A DNA stretch of 64,000 nucleotides, taken from assembly GCA_035653615.1 (NCBI GenBank), contig DASRBN010000044.1:62001-126000 (forward strand), given 5' to 3'. Both the position numbers and the translations under genes were made by a program. Shown here one piece after another: positions 52,945 through 60,812 of this stretch. The DNA is from Ktedonobacteraceae bacterium. GTDB lineage: Bacteria; Chloroflexota; Ktedonobacteria; Ktedonobacterales; Ktedonobacteraceae. Every line of letters starts with the position of its first letter. The first letter of the stretch is position 1. Under the pieces are notes generated by a model. The model was not told where the DNA came from and searched no databases. It saw only the letters and a program-made list of their open reading frames with translations.

Positions 52945-53643
52945 GTGAGGCATGGACTGACCGAGTGGAACATACAGCAAAGGTACTGCGGCCATAGCGA
53001 TATCCCGCTTGCGGCGCAGGGACGGGAGCAGGCTCTCTGGATTGCGGAACAGTTGCAGCAAGCGAGCATTGTTGCTATTTACGCCAGTGACCTGCTGAGG
53101 GCGCGTGAGACGGCTGAGATCATCGCGAGCCGGAGAACACAGGTGATACAGATCAAGGCATCCGCCGAGTGGCGCGAAATGGACTTCGGCGCGTGGGAAG
53201 GACTCACCTATATGCAGATTGTGGAACAGTTCAAAGACCACCTCGCGTTCTTTACCGACCCCGAACATCATGCTCCCCCTCATGGCGAATCACTGTTTCA
53301 TTTGAAGCGACGAGTAATGGATGCGCTATCAGCTATGCTACATGACAATGCATCACCGCCGGGCGATATAGTGATTGTTAGCCACGGTGGCCCACTGCGC
53401 ATACTGCTATGCAGCCTGCTGGGAATGTCGCTATCGCGCCAGTGGCAATTGCGGCTCGATCCCGGCTCAATCAGCGCCATTGATCTCCTGCCCGGTTCAG
53501 AGATTCTTCGCTGCGCTCAGAATGACAGGCCTCTGAGACACAATGACCCTGGGACCTGTCATTCTGAGCGCAGCGAAGAATCCGAACCACGGGCGACACT
53601 TGCCTTGCTGAACGTTCAAGCTCCGTTCAGTATCAGGCCATAA
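52945..53643 (+). CDS. cobC: Alpha-ribazole phosphatase-like histidine phosphatase (CobC-type)
   Basis: 232 residues as drawn. The histidine phosphatase fold has RHGLTEWN at the very start (catalytic His), EWREMDFGAWEGLTY (near 70; catalytic acid) and IVSHGGPLRILL (near 135; second His). In cobalamin clusters the family removes the phosphate from alpha-ribazole-5'-phosphate or cobalamin-5'-phosphate. Only GTG 52945 is a standard start, and it would cut the first beta-strand (LWLV). The homologous frame continues upstream to a TAG at 52867, with AAGGAG before an ATT at 52894. The last ~45 codons come from an inserted palindromic repeat. Confidence 0.85.
   Translation: MRHGLTEWNIQQRYCGHSDIPLAAQGREQALWIAEQLQQASIVAIYASDLLRARETAEIIASRRTQVIQIKASAEWREMDFGAWEGLTYMQIVEQFKDHLAFFTDPEHHAPPHGESLFHLKRRVMDALSAMLHDNASPPGDIVIVSHGGPLRILLCSLLGMSLSRQWQLRLDPGSISAIDLLPGSEILRCAQNDRPLRHNDPGTCHSERSEESEPRATLALLNVQAPFSIRP
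53503..53583. repeat. TCATTCTGAGCG repeat inside the 3' end of the cobC-like gene
   Basis: Inverted copies ATTCTTCGCTGCGCTCAGAA and TCATTCTGAGCGCAGCGAAG flank about 33 bases. Read in frame they encode ILRCAQND and CHSERSEESE, so the normal protein end is replaced or extended. Confidence 0.9.
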
Positions 53644-53662
53644 CGCGAAAAACGAGATAGGC

Positions 53663-54466
53663 ATGGATAACCAGCACCCTCTACAGCGTATCAAACGCGT
53701 GCTTCTGAACCAGTATAGAGAATTCGCCGCCGCTGCGCGCTTCCTTTCCCTGTTGCCTGTGCCGGGAAGCGCCCAGCTTTTCGAGAAGGATGAGGGCAAA
53801 CCACAGATCGTAACCGGCTGTGAATATTTTCCGGTCGTGGGATTGCTGCTGGCGTTGATCCTCTGGTTGCTAACGTTGCTACTCGCTCCCCTCGGCACGC
53901 AGCTTGTTCTGGCAGCGCTACTGGTCGTCGCCCTGGTCATCCTTAGCGGCGGATTGCACCTGGATGGACTGATGGATACATGCGATGGACTTTTTGGCGG
54001 CAGAACGCGCGAGCGCAAACTGGAGATCATGCGTGATAGCCGCGCAGGCAGCTTCGGCGTACTTGCCGCAATATGCATTCTGCTGCTCAAATTCGCGCTG
54101 CTTGCCAGTATAAGATTATCCGCGCTTCCAGTGGCGCTGTTGATAGCGCTGCCTTCGGCACGCTGGGCAATGGTAGTGGCTCTGGGTCTCTTTCCCAGCG
54201 CGCGTCCAACGGGTTTAGGCGCCGCGTACCAGCAGGCGATTACCGGCAGGCGCCTGCTGCTGGCAGGCATCATCTCGCTTGTCATCGTACTCATAGTGGG
54301 TCAATTGTTGGGGCTGATCGTCTGGGTGGCAGTCAGCATCACATCGCTGCTCCTGGGCCTCTGGATAACTCAGAGCATCGGAGGGCTGACAGGCGACACC
54401 TATGGCGCTATCGAGGAAGTGGCGGAGATCATGGCCCTGCTACTACTGGTCATGCTGCGAATATGA
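53663..54466 (+). CDS. cobS: Adenosylcobinamide-GDP ribazoletransferase (cobalamin synthase)
   Basis: 267 residues, integral membrane enzyme joining AdoCbi-GDP with alpha-ribazole (phosphate). FLSLLPVPG opens the fold (near 28). FPVVGLLLALILWLL follows, and the metal-binding GGLHLDGLMDTCDGLFGGRTRERKLEIMRDSRAGSFG-type segment is near 93 (acidic DxxxDxxD motif present). About six hydrophobic helices are seen. It lies 19 bases after the cobC-like gene and 138 before cobU, so it belongs to the same unit. Confidence 0.95.
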   Translation: MDNQHPLQRIKRVLLNQYREFAAAARFLSLLPVPGSAQLFEKDEGKPQIVTGCEYFPVVGLLLALILWLLTLLLAPLGTQLVLAALLVVALVILSGGLHLDGLMDTCDGLFGGRTRERKLEIMRDSRAGSFGVLAAICILLLKFALLASIRLSALPVALLIALPSARWAMVVALGLFPSARPTGLGAAYQQAITGRRLLLAGIISLVIVLIVGQLLGLIVWVAVSITSLLLGLWITQSIGGLTGDTYGAIEEVAEIMALLLLVMLRI

Positions 54467-54494
54467 AGGGCTTTCACAAAATACTTCAGCAACA

Positions 54495-54571
54495 GGCCCA
54501 TCAATCAGCCCACGGCGGAGCCGTAGGGGCCGATTGATCGCGCCCACCGCCGATTCATCGGCCCGCGTGCA
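54495..54571. repeat. GATTGATCG / GATTCATCGG repeat cluster
   Basis: GGGGCCGATTGATCGCGCCC and CCGCCGATTCATCGGCCCGCG lie between cobS and cobU, with the same spacing as the pair at 23976. No terminator-like T-run is present. Confidence 0.8.
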
Positions 54572-54604
54572 TTGCCTGAACAATAGACAGGAGAAAAAAC
54601 CATC

Positions 54605-55231
54605 ATGTCTTCCGAAAACATCATTCCCCCACGATTGATATTGATATTGGGAGGCGCGCGCAGCGGCAAGAGCGCGTTCGCGGAACGCCTTGCCGCCGGA
54701 AGCGGCAAACCCGTCGCCTTCATCGCCACAGCTACGAGCGGCGACGACGAGATGCGCGAGCGAATTGCGCGCCACCGCGCATCTCGTCCCCACGAATGGC
54801 ATACAATCGAGGAACCGCTTGACCTGGCTGGAGCGCTACAGCAGGCATATAAGCTGGCGAATGTGGCGATTCTGGACTGCATGACGCTCTGGCTGTCAAA
54901 TATGTTGTTGCAGCAGCCAGGAGAGAAGGGGCGTGAAGATCAGGGAAACGCGGAAGGGCCTATCACGAACAGCCTGTTCGATGAACAATGCATGCAACGT
55001 ATCGAGGCGCTGCTTGCCGCAACCCAGAACGCGCAGGCGGGTAAAACGCTCATCGTCGTCTCCAACGAGGTAGGCCTGGGAATCGTTCCGGCTTACCCGC
55101 TCGGACGAATCTACCGCGATACGCTTGGTTACGTCAATCAGCGACTGGCCAGGGCCGCTGATCGCGTCTACTTGATGGTGGCAGGTCTGGCGGTAGATAT
55201 CAAGAGGCTGCACCAGGAAGCCATGCTGTGA
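54605..55231 (+). CDS. cobU: Bifunctional adenosylcobinamide kinase / guanylyltransferase
   Basis: 208 residues. It phosphorylates adenosylcobinamide and adds GMP. P-loop LILGGARSGKSAFAERLA (near 12), FIATATSGDDEMRERIARHRASRP (near 39; guanylylated His region), DCMTLWLSNML (near 90) and VVSNEVGLGIVPAYPLGRIYRDTLG (near 151) are all present. ACAGGAG lies upstream. It completes the cobC-cobS-cobU set for nucleotide-loop assembly; the window lacks corrin-ring genes. Confidence 0.97.
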   Translation: MSSENIIPPRLILILGGARSGKSAFAERLAAGSGKPVAFIATATSGDDEMRERIARHRASRPHEWHTIEEPLDLAGALQQAYKLANVAILDCMTLWLSNMLLQQPGEKGREDQGNAEGPITNSLFDEQCMQRIEALLAATQNAQAGKTLIVVSNEVGLGIVPAYPLGRIYRDTLGYVNQRLARAADRVYLMVAGLAVDIKRLHQEAML

Positions 55232-55235
55232 GCCG

Positions 55236-55265
55236 TTGACATCCTTGCTGCACCATGCGTATATT
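55236..55265 (+). promoter_or_regulatory. Predicted promoter of the B12 riboswitch transcript
   Basis: TTGACA (55236-55241), 18-base spacer, TATATT (55260-55265). It begins five bases after the cobU stop and about 20 bases before the riboswitch P1 stem. Confidence 0.6.
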
Positions 55266-55282
55266 ACCAGCATAACTTTTGT

Positions 55283-55476
55283 TCTCACCGGGTGGCCTGA
55301 GATAGAGGCAGAATAGGGAAGGCCGGTGCAATTCCGGCGCAGTCTCACGCGCTACTGTAACTGGTGAGTCGCTCATCCTCTCACTGAAAAGAGATAAAGC
55401 CACTGTTCCGCAATGGAATGGGAAGGCAGGATGAGCGGCGATTGAAGCCAGAAGCCAGGAGACCTGCCCAGTGAGC
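55283..55476 (+). promoter_or_regulatory. Cobalamin (B12) riboswitch
   Basis: The aptamer reads GGTGGCC...GAATAGGGAAG, CCGGTGCAATTCCGG, CGCGCTACTGTAACTGGTGAG, GCCACTG, GGGAAGGC and the B12 box GCCAGGAGACCTGCC, in canonical order. CTCAC (55284) pairs with GTGAG (55471) to close P1. It sits upstream of the BtuF-like gene. Adenosylcobalamin or a related corrinoid is the expected ligand. Confidence 0.95.
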
Positions 55477-55585
55477 TATGCTCACGATCCTTCGCGTAAG
55501 AGGAGCGAGCTGCCAGGGCAGTATCTACAGCCACCGTGAAGCGATTTGATACTTCATTGCAGACACCTGTATGCGTCCCTGGTTG

Positions 55586-55638
55586 ACCTCCAAAGCCGCG
55601 AGAGACAACGAGCGTTGTAATTTGGAGGTTACAACTCG
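55586..55638 (+). promoter_or_regulatory. Riboswitch expression platform: anti-SD and SD hairpin
   Basis: ACCTCCAAA (55586-55594) is an exact nine-base complement of TTTGGAGGT (55621-55629), which contains the SD. The SD also lies in the loop of a competing hairpin GTTGTAA (55614-55620) / TTACAAC (55629-55635). Switching between these would control translation of the ATG at 55639. Confidence 0.65.
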
Positions 55639-56631
55639 ATGTTTTCCCGCCCTTTCACCTTCCGATTGTCTCTTTTGTTGCTCTGTTTGCTATGCCTGCT
55701 GCTCGCCGCATGTGGATCGGGAACGGCTACAACGAGCGGTTCGCAGGCAAATCCAACTCCTACGCCGGCGCTTGATTACTATGGTACGCCGATTGCCTTT
55801 CCGAAGACCGCTCCCCAGCGCATTGTTTCACTCCTCCCAAGCACCAGCGAGATATTGGGAGCGCTGCATTTACAAGATCGCGTGGTTGGCGTCGACTACT
55901 ACACGTCCTATCCGCCCGCGCTTGCATCGCTGCCAAAGGTATCAGACGCGAACGGAAAATACAATATCGAGCAGATTATCGCCCTCAAACCCGACCTGGT
56001 ACTCAGCTATGGTGGAGAGACAAAAGATTATGATTCTCAACTCGCGAACGCCGGCCTGCAGGTCGTCGATCTGCCGCTCTCCAATTTCTCTCAATCGCTA
56101 CAACAAATCCTGCTTGTAGGTCGCCTGACATTCACCGGGAACATCGCTCAAGCACTTGTGAATCAACTACAGCAGCAAATTCAGACCATTAAGAAGGCAG
56201 TAGCAGGTACAACTGCCCCGCGAGTGCTGCTCGAAGTGGACGATAGCACGCCAGGAAAACCCTACGTCTTTGGCGGTGGCTCATTTGGCGATGAACTGCT
56301 GCAAGATGCCAATGGCATTAACATCTTCCATGACGACAGTACTAACGGCGGCTACCCGCAGGTGACGGATGAAGCCATAATCGCCGCCAATCCCCAGTTT
56401 ATCATTCTCACTGAAGACCCGGCCTACGGCGGCAATCCCGCGCAGGTCTACCAGCGGCCCAACTGGAGCAACATTGACGCGGTCAAGCTACGCCACGTGT
56501 ACCGCATCAACGTCAACATCATGCAACATCCTGGCCCGCGGCTGGTAGAGGGGCTGCGCTGCCTGGCGCAACTGATTCACTCCGACAGGTTCTCCGGCCC
56601 TCTGCCTGATTACTGCTCCGGGACGGTTTGA
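55639..56631 (+). CDS. btuF: Cobalamin-binding lipoprotein of an ABC importer (BtuF-like)
   Basis: 330 residues. A lipoprotein signal with lipobox LLAAC (Cys near 25) is followed by a Pro/Thr linker. The class III binding fold has QRIVSLLPSTSEILGALHLQDRVVGV (near 60), KPDLVLSYG (near 116), VLLEVDDSTPGKPYVFGGGSFGDELL (near 194) and DEAIIAANPQFIIL (near 246). Riboswitch control and the adjacent cob genes point to corrinoid capture. The permease and ATPase genes are not in the window. SD GGAGG lies ten bases before the ATG within the expression platform. Confidence 0.92.
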   Translation: MFSRPFTFRLSLLLLCLLCLLLAACGSGTATTSGSQANPTPTPALDYYGTPIAFPKTAPQRIVSLLPSTSEILGALHLQDRVVGVDYYTSYPPALASLPKVSDANGKYNIEQIIALKPDLVLSYGGETKDYDSQLANAGLQVVDLPLSNFSQSLQQILLVGRLTFTGNIAQALVNQLQQQIQTIKKAVAGTTAPRVLLEVDDSTPGKPYVFGGGSFGDELLQDANGINIFHDDSTNGGYPQVTDEAIIAANPQFIILTEDPAYGGNPAQVYQRPNWSNIDAVKLRHVYRINVNIMQHPGPRLVEGLRCLAQLIHSDRFSGPLPDYCSGTV

Positions 56632-56639
56632 ACAAGTGA

Positions 56640-56663
56640 GCGGACAGCCGATTGACTGTCCGC
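56640..56663. terminator. Hairpin between btuF-like gene and convergent gene
   Basis: GCGGACAG pairs with CTGTCCGC around CCGATTGA, just after the btuF stop; a weak pyrimidine tract follows. Confidence 0.5.
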
Positions 56664-56700
56664 CTTCTGCCTCTATCTATTAGGAATAGCATCCCAATGC

Positions 56701-57687
56701 CTACAACAGTATCTCTAACTCAATCTCATCGTGTATGGGAATCTGGTCATTGCCGGTCAAAGGGATGGCTGGCTTCAGCTGGCGCGAGGCATCAACCGCG
56801 TTGCGATGCACGGCAACCAGCCTGAAGCCACGCTTTTGATAGAAACGCAACGCGTGTAGATTATCATTGGTAGTGATGAGCCAGAGTCGCTTGCAGCCTG
56901 CCTCACGTGCCACCCGCGCGGCTGCCTCGATTAGCAGCGTACCAATACCGACCCCTGGCTTTGTGCTATCAAGCGTGACGATCTCACAGCTCTCACCCTC
57001 GAGCGAGTAGGTGAGCAGTCCAACGCGATTTCCTTTCAGTACAGCCACGAAGCCGGGTAGTGTCTCCGGTTGATAGACCTTGCCGTGAGCGACGACAATG
57101 GCATCACCCCAGTGTTCGATGATAAATTGTCGTACCCACGCGCTATCTTCGGAAGTGAGGGGGGTTATCTGGAGATCAAGGCTCTCTAGCGGACGATGAG
57201 GATGCCTGCTATAGGTGTAGATGGCATCGGCCTCGATACGCAGGTAGACGCCATCGCCCCACTCACCAGCTTTGGTATGGGTAGATGCATACAGAAGGTT
57301 CTCTAGGGTCTCAAAATCCTCGTGGTCAGGCGTGATGACGGTTGCGGAGCCATGCACGATGATCGCCAGTCCATTTTCATGAAATAAGGTCAGGCTCACG
57401 GCAGGGCGCTTCTGAATATGGCGCGTGCGGGCGGCGGTGGCGACGGTCGGAATATAGATATCGCCACGATAGAGCAGCGAGCCAATCGGCGCAACGCGCG
57501 GCTCGCCCTTCGTCGTGACCGTTGCCAGCGCGACGGTCCGCACATCTTGCCAGCAATCGATCAATTCCGAAGCAGTGAGCGAGTGTTCCGGCATCTGAAA
57601 CGAGCGGCGCAGGAAAGTTCCCGCCCGCTCAATGCTGTGATCTAGAAGTGCCTGCAGGCGCTCAATGTCTTCCGGCGTTTCTTTCAT
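56701..57687 (-). CDS. PNPOx-like / GNAT acetyltransferase fusion
   Basis: 328 residues with two domains. Residues about 35-160 form a split-barrel flavin/F420-binding fold of the pyridoxamine-phosphate-oxidase group (VRTVALATVTTKGEPRVAPIGSLLYRGDIYI, RHIQKRPAVSLTL, GSATVI). Residues about 172-290 form a GNAT domain: VGLLTYSLEGESCEIVTLDS, the acetyl-CoA loop PGVGIGTLLIEAAARVAREAG (near 235) and NDNLHALRFYQKRGFRLV. The reaction of the pair is unknown. The combination suggests redox handling and acetylation of one small molecule. The start ATG is weakly supported. Confidence 0.82.
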   Translation of the reverse strand: MKETPEDIERLQALLDHSIERAGTFLRRSFQMPEHSLTASELIDCWQDVRTVALATVTTKGEPRVAPIGSLLYRGDIYIPTVATAARTRHIQKRPAVSLTLFHENGLAIIVHGSATVITPDHEDFETLENLLYASTHTKAGEWGDGVYLRIEADAIYTYSRHPHRPLESLDLQITPLTSEDSAWVRQFIIEHWGDAIVVAHGKVYQPETLPGFVAVLKGNRVGLLTYSLEGESCEIVTLDSTKPGVGIGTLLIEAAARVAREAGCKRLWLITTNDNLHALRFYQKRGFRLVAVHRNAVDASRQLKPAIPLTGNDQIPIHDEIELEILL

Positions 57688-57738
57688 ATATTAGCTCTAC
57701 TAATGGGGTTTAACTCATTTATCCAGCAACCATGTGGA

Positions 57739-57760
57739 GGGCCGATTGATCGGCCTTTCG
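57739..57760. repeat. GGGCCGATTGATCGGCC palindrome
   Basis: A single inverted element, followed on + by TTTCGCC. It lies between the fusion gene and the VOC gene and could act as a terminator for the latter. Confidence 0.65.
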
Positions 57761-57813
57761 CCCATTGCATAGTAATGTGCCAAAGCGCATAACCCAGCCC
57801 CCTACAATACCCA

Positions 57814-58215
57814 TTACAGGCCAGGAGCCGTGATCGAATACAGCTCCCACGCGATGCCATCGGGATCGTAGAAGCTGATATACTTGTCATGTGTCTCCGG
57901 GTCTTCCTCGACTCCGTGGTTGACTACACCCGCCGCGTCTAACTCCTTCTGCAAACTTTCTAGCAGACTTACATCCTCTATGGCTAAGGCGAGGTGATCG
58001 AGGCCAACGCGAAACGGATCGAAGCGGTCCTGGCGCGCGAGATACGAATCGGCCCCATACAGCCCAATAAGAATGCCATACATATTGATCAGTATGGCAC
58101 CCTCTACTTCCCTCACCACCTTACTTCCCAGTATATCAACATAAAAGCGTTTCGCCTGTGGTAGATCGGTAACTCTCAAGCCCAGGTGGCTCAAGCCCTT
58201 GGCGTTTAAATTCAT
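57814..58215 (-). CDS. VOC-superfamily metalloprotein
   Basis: 133 residues. The first module starts HLGLRVTDLPQAKRFYVDILG (His ligand near residue 11) and the second DHLALAIEDVSLLESLQKEL. It ends SFYDPDGIAWELYSI, with the Glu metal ligand kept. This looks like an intact metal-binding VOC enzyme, possibly a glyoxalase- or dioxygenase-like protein; the substrate is not predictable. AAGGAAA precedes the ATG. Confidence 0.88.
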   Translation of the reverse strand: MNLNAKGLSHLGLRVTDLPQAKRFYVDILGSKVVREVEGAILINMYGILIGLYGADSYLARQDRFDPFRVGLDHLALAIEDVSLLESLQKELDAAGVVNHGVEEDPETHDKYISFYDPDGIAWELYSITAPGL

Positions 58216-58397
58216 GATGGTTTCCTTTCAAGATACGTAGCATCTCTCTACCCTATGGAAACCAATCTTTGCCTGTCTAAATTCCTGAACGGAGAAATAA
58301 GCCTGAGTCATAAAGAACATCACTGGTAATTAACCAGAAGTTTGTCAACTCAGGTGCGGTGGCTCAGATGATTATCGGTAATCCGCGGAAATCAGGC

Positions 58398-58859
58398 TTA
58401 CTCCAGATGAACGCGTATCAGTACAAAACGTTCAGCAGCGTTACTCAGCGATTCCTGATTGGGCTTTCCATCTTCATCGAAGCTGACGCCGTAAGCACGG
58501 GCCGCGTTTGGGAGATGGCGCACGAACACCTCCATCTCGCGAGCAATCACTTCTTTATCCTCGCGAATCACCTCAGCGGTTCCCGTGTACTCTTTTCCCT
58601 GTATACGCACCTTGACTGTCGGAAACTTCAGTAAATTTTTATACCAGGTATGATCGGTAAAAAGCCTCAACATATTGCCTTCGCGCTGATAGCCTATTGG
58701 AATCGTGTACCTCTTCCCAGTTTTGCTTCCCGTAAAGGTCAGCAAAAGCAGGAAGTTGCTCATAAGCCGGTGCATGGGCGAGCGCAATAGCAGCGCGGCA
58801 ATCTTATTAGCGATCTTTGGGGGTCTGCGCGCGGCGGATGCTTTTGTTTCTACAGCCAT
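58398..58859 (-). CDS. Deazaflavin (F420)-dependent nitroreductase-family protein
   Basis: 153 residues of the DUF385/Ddn family, a split barrel that binds F420. LLTFTGSKTGKRYTIPIGYQREGNMLRLFTDH (near 39) holds the family core, with KTGKxRxxP near the cofactor phosphate. TWYKNLLKFPTVKVRIQGKEY (near 71) is typical. The ATG at 58859 has GAAAGGAG ten bases upstream; the TTG at 58886 is less likely. With the LLM enzyme at 22785 it supports F420 use by this organism. Confidence 0.9.
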   Translation of the reverse strand: MAVETKASAARRPPKIANKIAALLLRSPMHRLMSNFLLLLTFTGSKTGKRYTIPIGYQREGNMLRLFTDHTWYKNLLKFPTVKVRIQGKEYTGTAEVIREDKEVIAREMEVFVRHLPNAARAYGVSFDEDGKPNQESLSNAAERFVLIRVHLE

Positions 58860-58938
58860 ACAACACGTACTCCTTTCGTGTGGCAACCAGAAGCGCTGCC
58901 ACTCTATTTTTTTCTAAAATTCTCCCTTGACCTGGCTA

Positions 58939-59568
58939 TTAATCACTGACCATCGGCGCCTGCCGCAGGTAGGTGGTGTCGGTCGTCTGCTTGAGGATAA
59001 AATCCGCGAGGTCGGCGCGCGAAATGCGCGAACCCGTATTGACGCCAACCCAACCGACGCGATACCTGCCGGTATATGGTCCTTCGTTGAGCATCGGCCC
59101 GCGCACAATCACCCAGTCCAGGTCGCTCTTGCGTATCACCTCAGCATGATTCTCGGCGTCCTTCAATACGTGGCCGGACATCAGTTTCAAGGCCAATTTA
59201 ATCAGGTGGTTGGGCAGTTTTGGACGGTCGTGCGGATCGTCGACCCCGGCCCCGGTCAGGCTGACCAGGCGTTTGACGCCATATTTGTGCATCGCGGCAA
59301 TGATATTGGTGATCGCGACCGTCATCAGATTCCGGGGCGCATCTTTTGTCTGCCCGATCACGCTGATCACCGCGTCGCTGCCCTGCACGACCCTGTCAAC
59401 ATCGTCCTGGTTCAGCACATCTCCCTGCACCACTGTAAGCTTAGGATTCTGTACAGTAAGTTTCGCTGGATTGCGCACCAGCACGACCACCTCATTGCCG
59501 GCCTTCAATGCCTGCTCCACCAATGGCCTCCCGGTATGCCCGGTCGCGCCAAAAATTGCCAGTTTCAT
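58939..59568 (-). CDS. NAD(P)H-binding, SDR-like oxidoreductase
   Basis: 209 residues. The atypical SDR Rossmann fold begins KLAIFGATGHTGRPLVEQAL (G-x-x-G-x-x-G near 7) with VVLVRNPAKL near 28. SDAVISVIGQ (near 67) and a late KSDLDWVIVRGPML block match the NAD(P)H-binding family (PF13460). It may act as a reductase or as a redox sensor. AAGGAG lies nine bases before the ATG. An operator-like sequence at 59599-59616, shared with the adjacent tetR gene, suggests repression by that TetR protein. Confidence 0.9.
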   Translation of the reverse strand: MKLAIFGATGHTGRPLVEQALKAGNEVVVLVRNPAKLTVQNPKLTVVQGDVLNQDDVDRVVQGSDAVISVIGQTKDAPRNLMTVAITNIIAAMHKYGVKRLVSLTGAGVDDPHDRPKLPNHLIKLALKLMSGHVLKDAENHAEVIRKSDLDWVIVRGPMLNEGPYTGRYRVGWVGVNTGSRISRADLADFILKQTTDTTYLRQAPMVSD

Positions 59569-59598
59569 CCTTTGTGTCTCCTTTTCATTGTGCTACTA

Positions 59599-59616
59599 TA
59601 TAGACCAGTTGGTATA
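59599..59616 (-). promoter_or_regulatory. Candidate LmrA/YxaF-type operator and promoter of the SDR-like gene
   Basis: TATAGACCAGTTGGTATA differs at one base from the site at 60257-60274. On the minus strand, TTGTGG (59626-59621), an 18-base spacer and TATATA (59602-59597) form a possible promoter that the operator covers. Confidence 0.75.
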
Positions 59617-59656
59617 ACGACCACAAAACAGAGAGCCAGGCAAAATAACCCGTGCT

Positions 59657-60229
59657 TCAATCCTTTGAGGCCACTTGCAGGTAGTTTCCAAGCTCAGCAG
59701 CGACCTGCCGCAGCGGGTCTCCGCTATGGTTTGTACGGCTCAAGATGATGCCTCCTTCGATAGCGGATACAACAAATGTTGCCAGTGCAGCCGCCCGTTC
59801 GGGAGTAAAGCCGCCCGCGACCAGTTTCTCCGCGAAGGCATCACGCAGCCAGCCATATGCCTCACGACAGGCCAGATTCAGGCGCTCGCTCGAATTGACG
59901 GTTTCCAGGGCAACCGAAGTCAACGGGCCGCCCGCGCTGAAATTCGATAGTTCAACGCCCCGAGCAATCGAGCGCACGAAGTTTGAGATGGCTTCCGCCG
60001 AGTCCTTGATGCTTGCCAGGCCGGCACGAATATTTTGTTCGACAATTCTGCCTGATCGTTCAATTGCCGCGGCGGTCAACTCCTCCTTGCCCTTTGGAAA
60101 GTAATAGTATAACGAGCCTTTGGGCGAACCGCTCTCGGCGATGATCTGGTTGAGGCCGGTCGCGTGATAACCCTGCGCCTCCAGCAGCGTACACGTCGTT
60201 TCAATAATCTGGTCGCGTGTCGAAGCCAT
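59657..60229 (-). CDS. TetR/AcrR-family repressor, LmrA/YxaF-like
   Basis: 190 residues. The N-terminal HTH is canonical: RDQIIETTCTLLEAQGYHATGLNQIIAESGSPKGSLYYYFP-type sequence over residues 5-46. The ligand domain has a helix AALATFVVSAIEGGIILSRT near 147, as in the LmrA/YxaF C-terminal group. Its own promoter contains an operator at 60257, and the same site precedes the SDR-like gene, so it likely represses both until an effector binds. GGAGTAGT precedes the ATG. Confidence 0.93.
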   Translation of the reverse strand: MASTRDQIIETTCTLLEAQGYHATGLNQIIAESGSPKGSLYYYFPKGKEELTAAAIERSGRIVEQNIRAGLASIKDSAEAISNFVRSIARGVELSNFSAGGPLTSVALETVNSSERLNLACREAYGWLRDAFAEKLVAGGFTPERAAALATFVVSAIEGGIILSRTNHSGDPLRQVAAELGNYLQVASKD

Positions 60230-60252
60230 GATACTACTCCTTTCTCACTTCT

Positions 60253-60281
60253 ATTCTATAGACCGGTTGGTATAATGTCAA
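60253..60281 (-). promoter_or_regulatory. tetR promoter with embedded operator
   Basis: On the minus strand: TTGACA (60281-60276), a 17-base spacer and TAGAAT (60258-60253). The operator TATAGACCGGTTGGTATA occupies 60257-60274, filling the spacer. This resembles the known LmrA/YxaF box, which contains TAGACC/GGTCTA half-sites. Confidence 0.8.
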
Positions 60282-60385
60282 GCCAACGAATCCCGCAAGT
60301 TTCCCTTGACAGGCTCCTTCTGTTTTTCTACAATTCAGGTGTTCTTCTGTAAAATAAAGATTTGAACGAGTGAGTTGGACAAAGT

Positions 60386-60778
60386 ATGACTGAAAGAGAC
60401 GTTTGCGTGCCGGTATGGAATAGCAGGATTGGCGATTGGGAACCCGTCGATTTCCGGCATGGGCAGCGAGTAGGGCAGTGGCCTGCCGGTTTCAGTCCGC
60501 GGCTACTGCCCGTTCCTGAATATTCTGAGGGTGATCGCGTGCAATTCATCCGTGACGAGTGCTGCGCGCGCGAAGGAACTATCCGCATGATTCTTTTCCA
60601 GGGAGACATTTCAAAGCTCCAGGAAGAGCAGGATAGTGCTACGAAACTTCCTGAGATGGACAGGATCATCTATATTGTCACGGCACGTGGTCACGATCAT
60701 CGAATCAGAGCCTCACAGATACTTGGACGTTTTGTCTCTTTTCAACGAAGCCCGTTTGCCCGGCATTTACAAGAATAG
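60386..60778 (+). CDS. Protein of unknown function
   Basis: 130 residues, soluble, not recognised. It starts with a Trp-rich segment (CVPVWNSRIGDWEPVDF), has adjacent cysteines (DECCAREG near 57) and an RIIYIVTARGHDHRIRASQILGRF block. The length and beta-rich look suggest a small single-domain protein. It lies 34 bases before the Fmt-like gene, so the two are probably co-transcribed. Confidence 0.65.
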   Translation: MTERDVCVPVWNSRIGDWEPVDFRHGQRVGQWPAGFSPRLLPVPEYSEGDRVQFIRDECCAREGTIRMILFQGDISKLQEEQDSATKLPEMDRIIYIVTARGHDHRIRASQILGRFVSFQRSPFARHLQE

Positions 60779-60812
60779 CTTTCGTTGTTACTTTTGACAA
60801 GGAGATGTTTGT

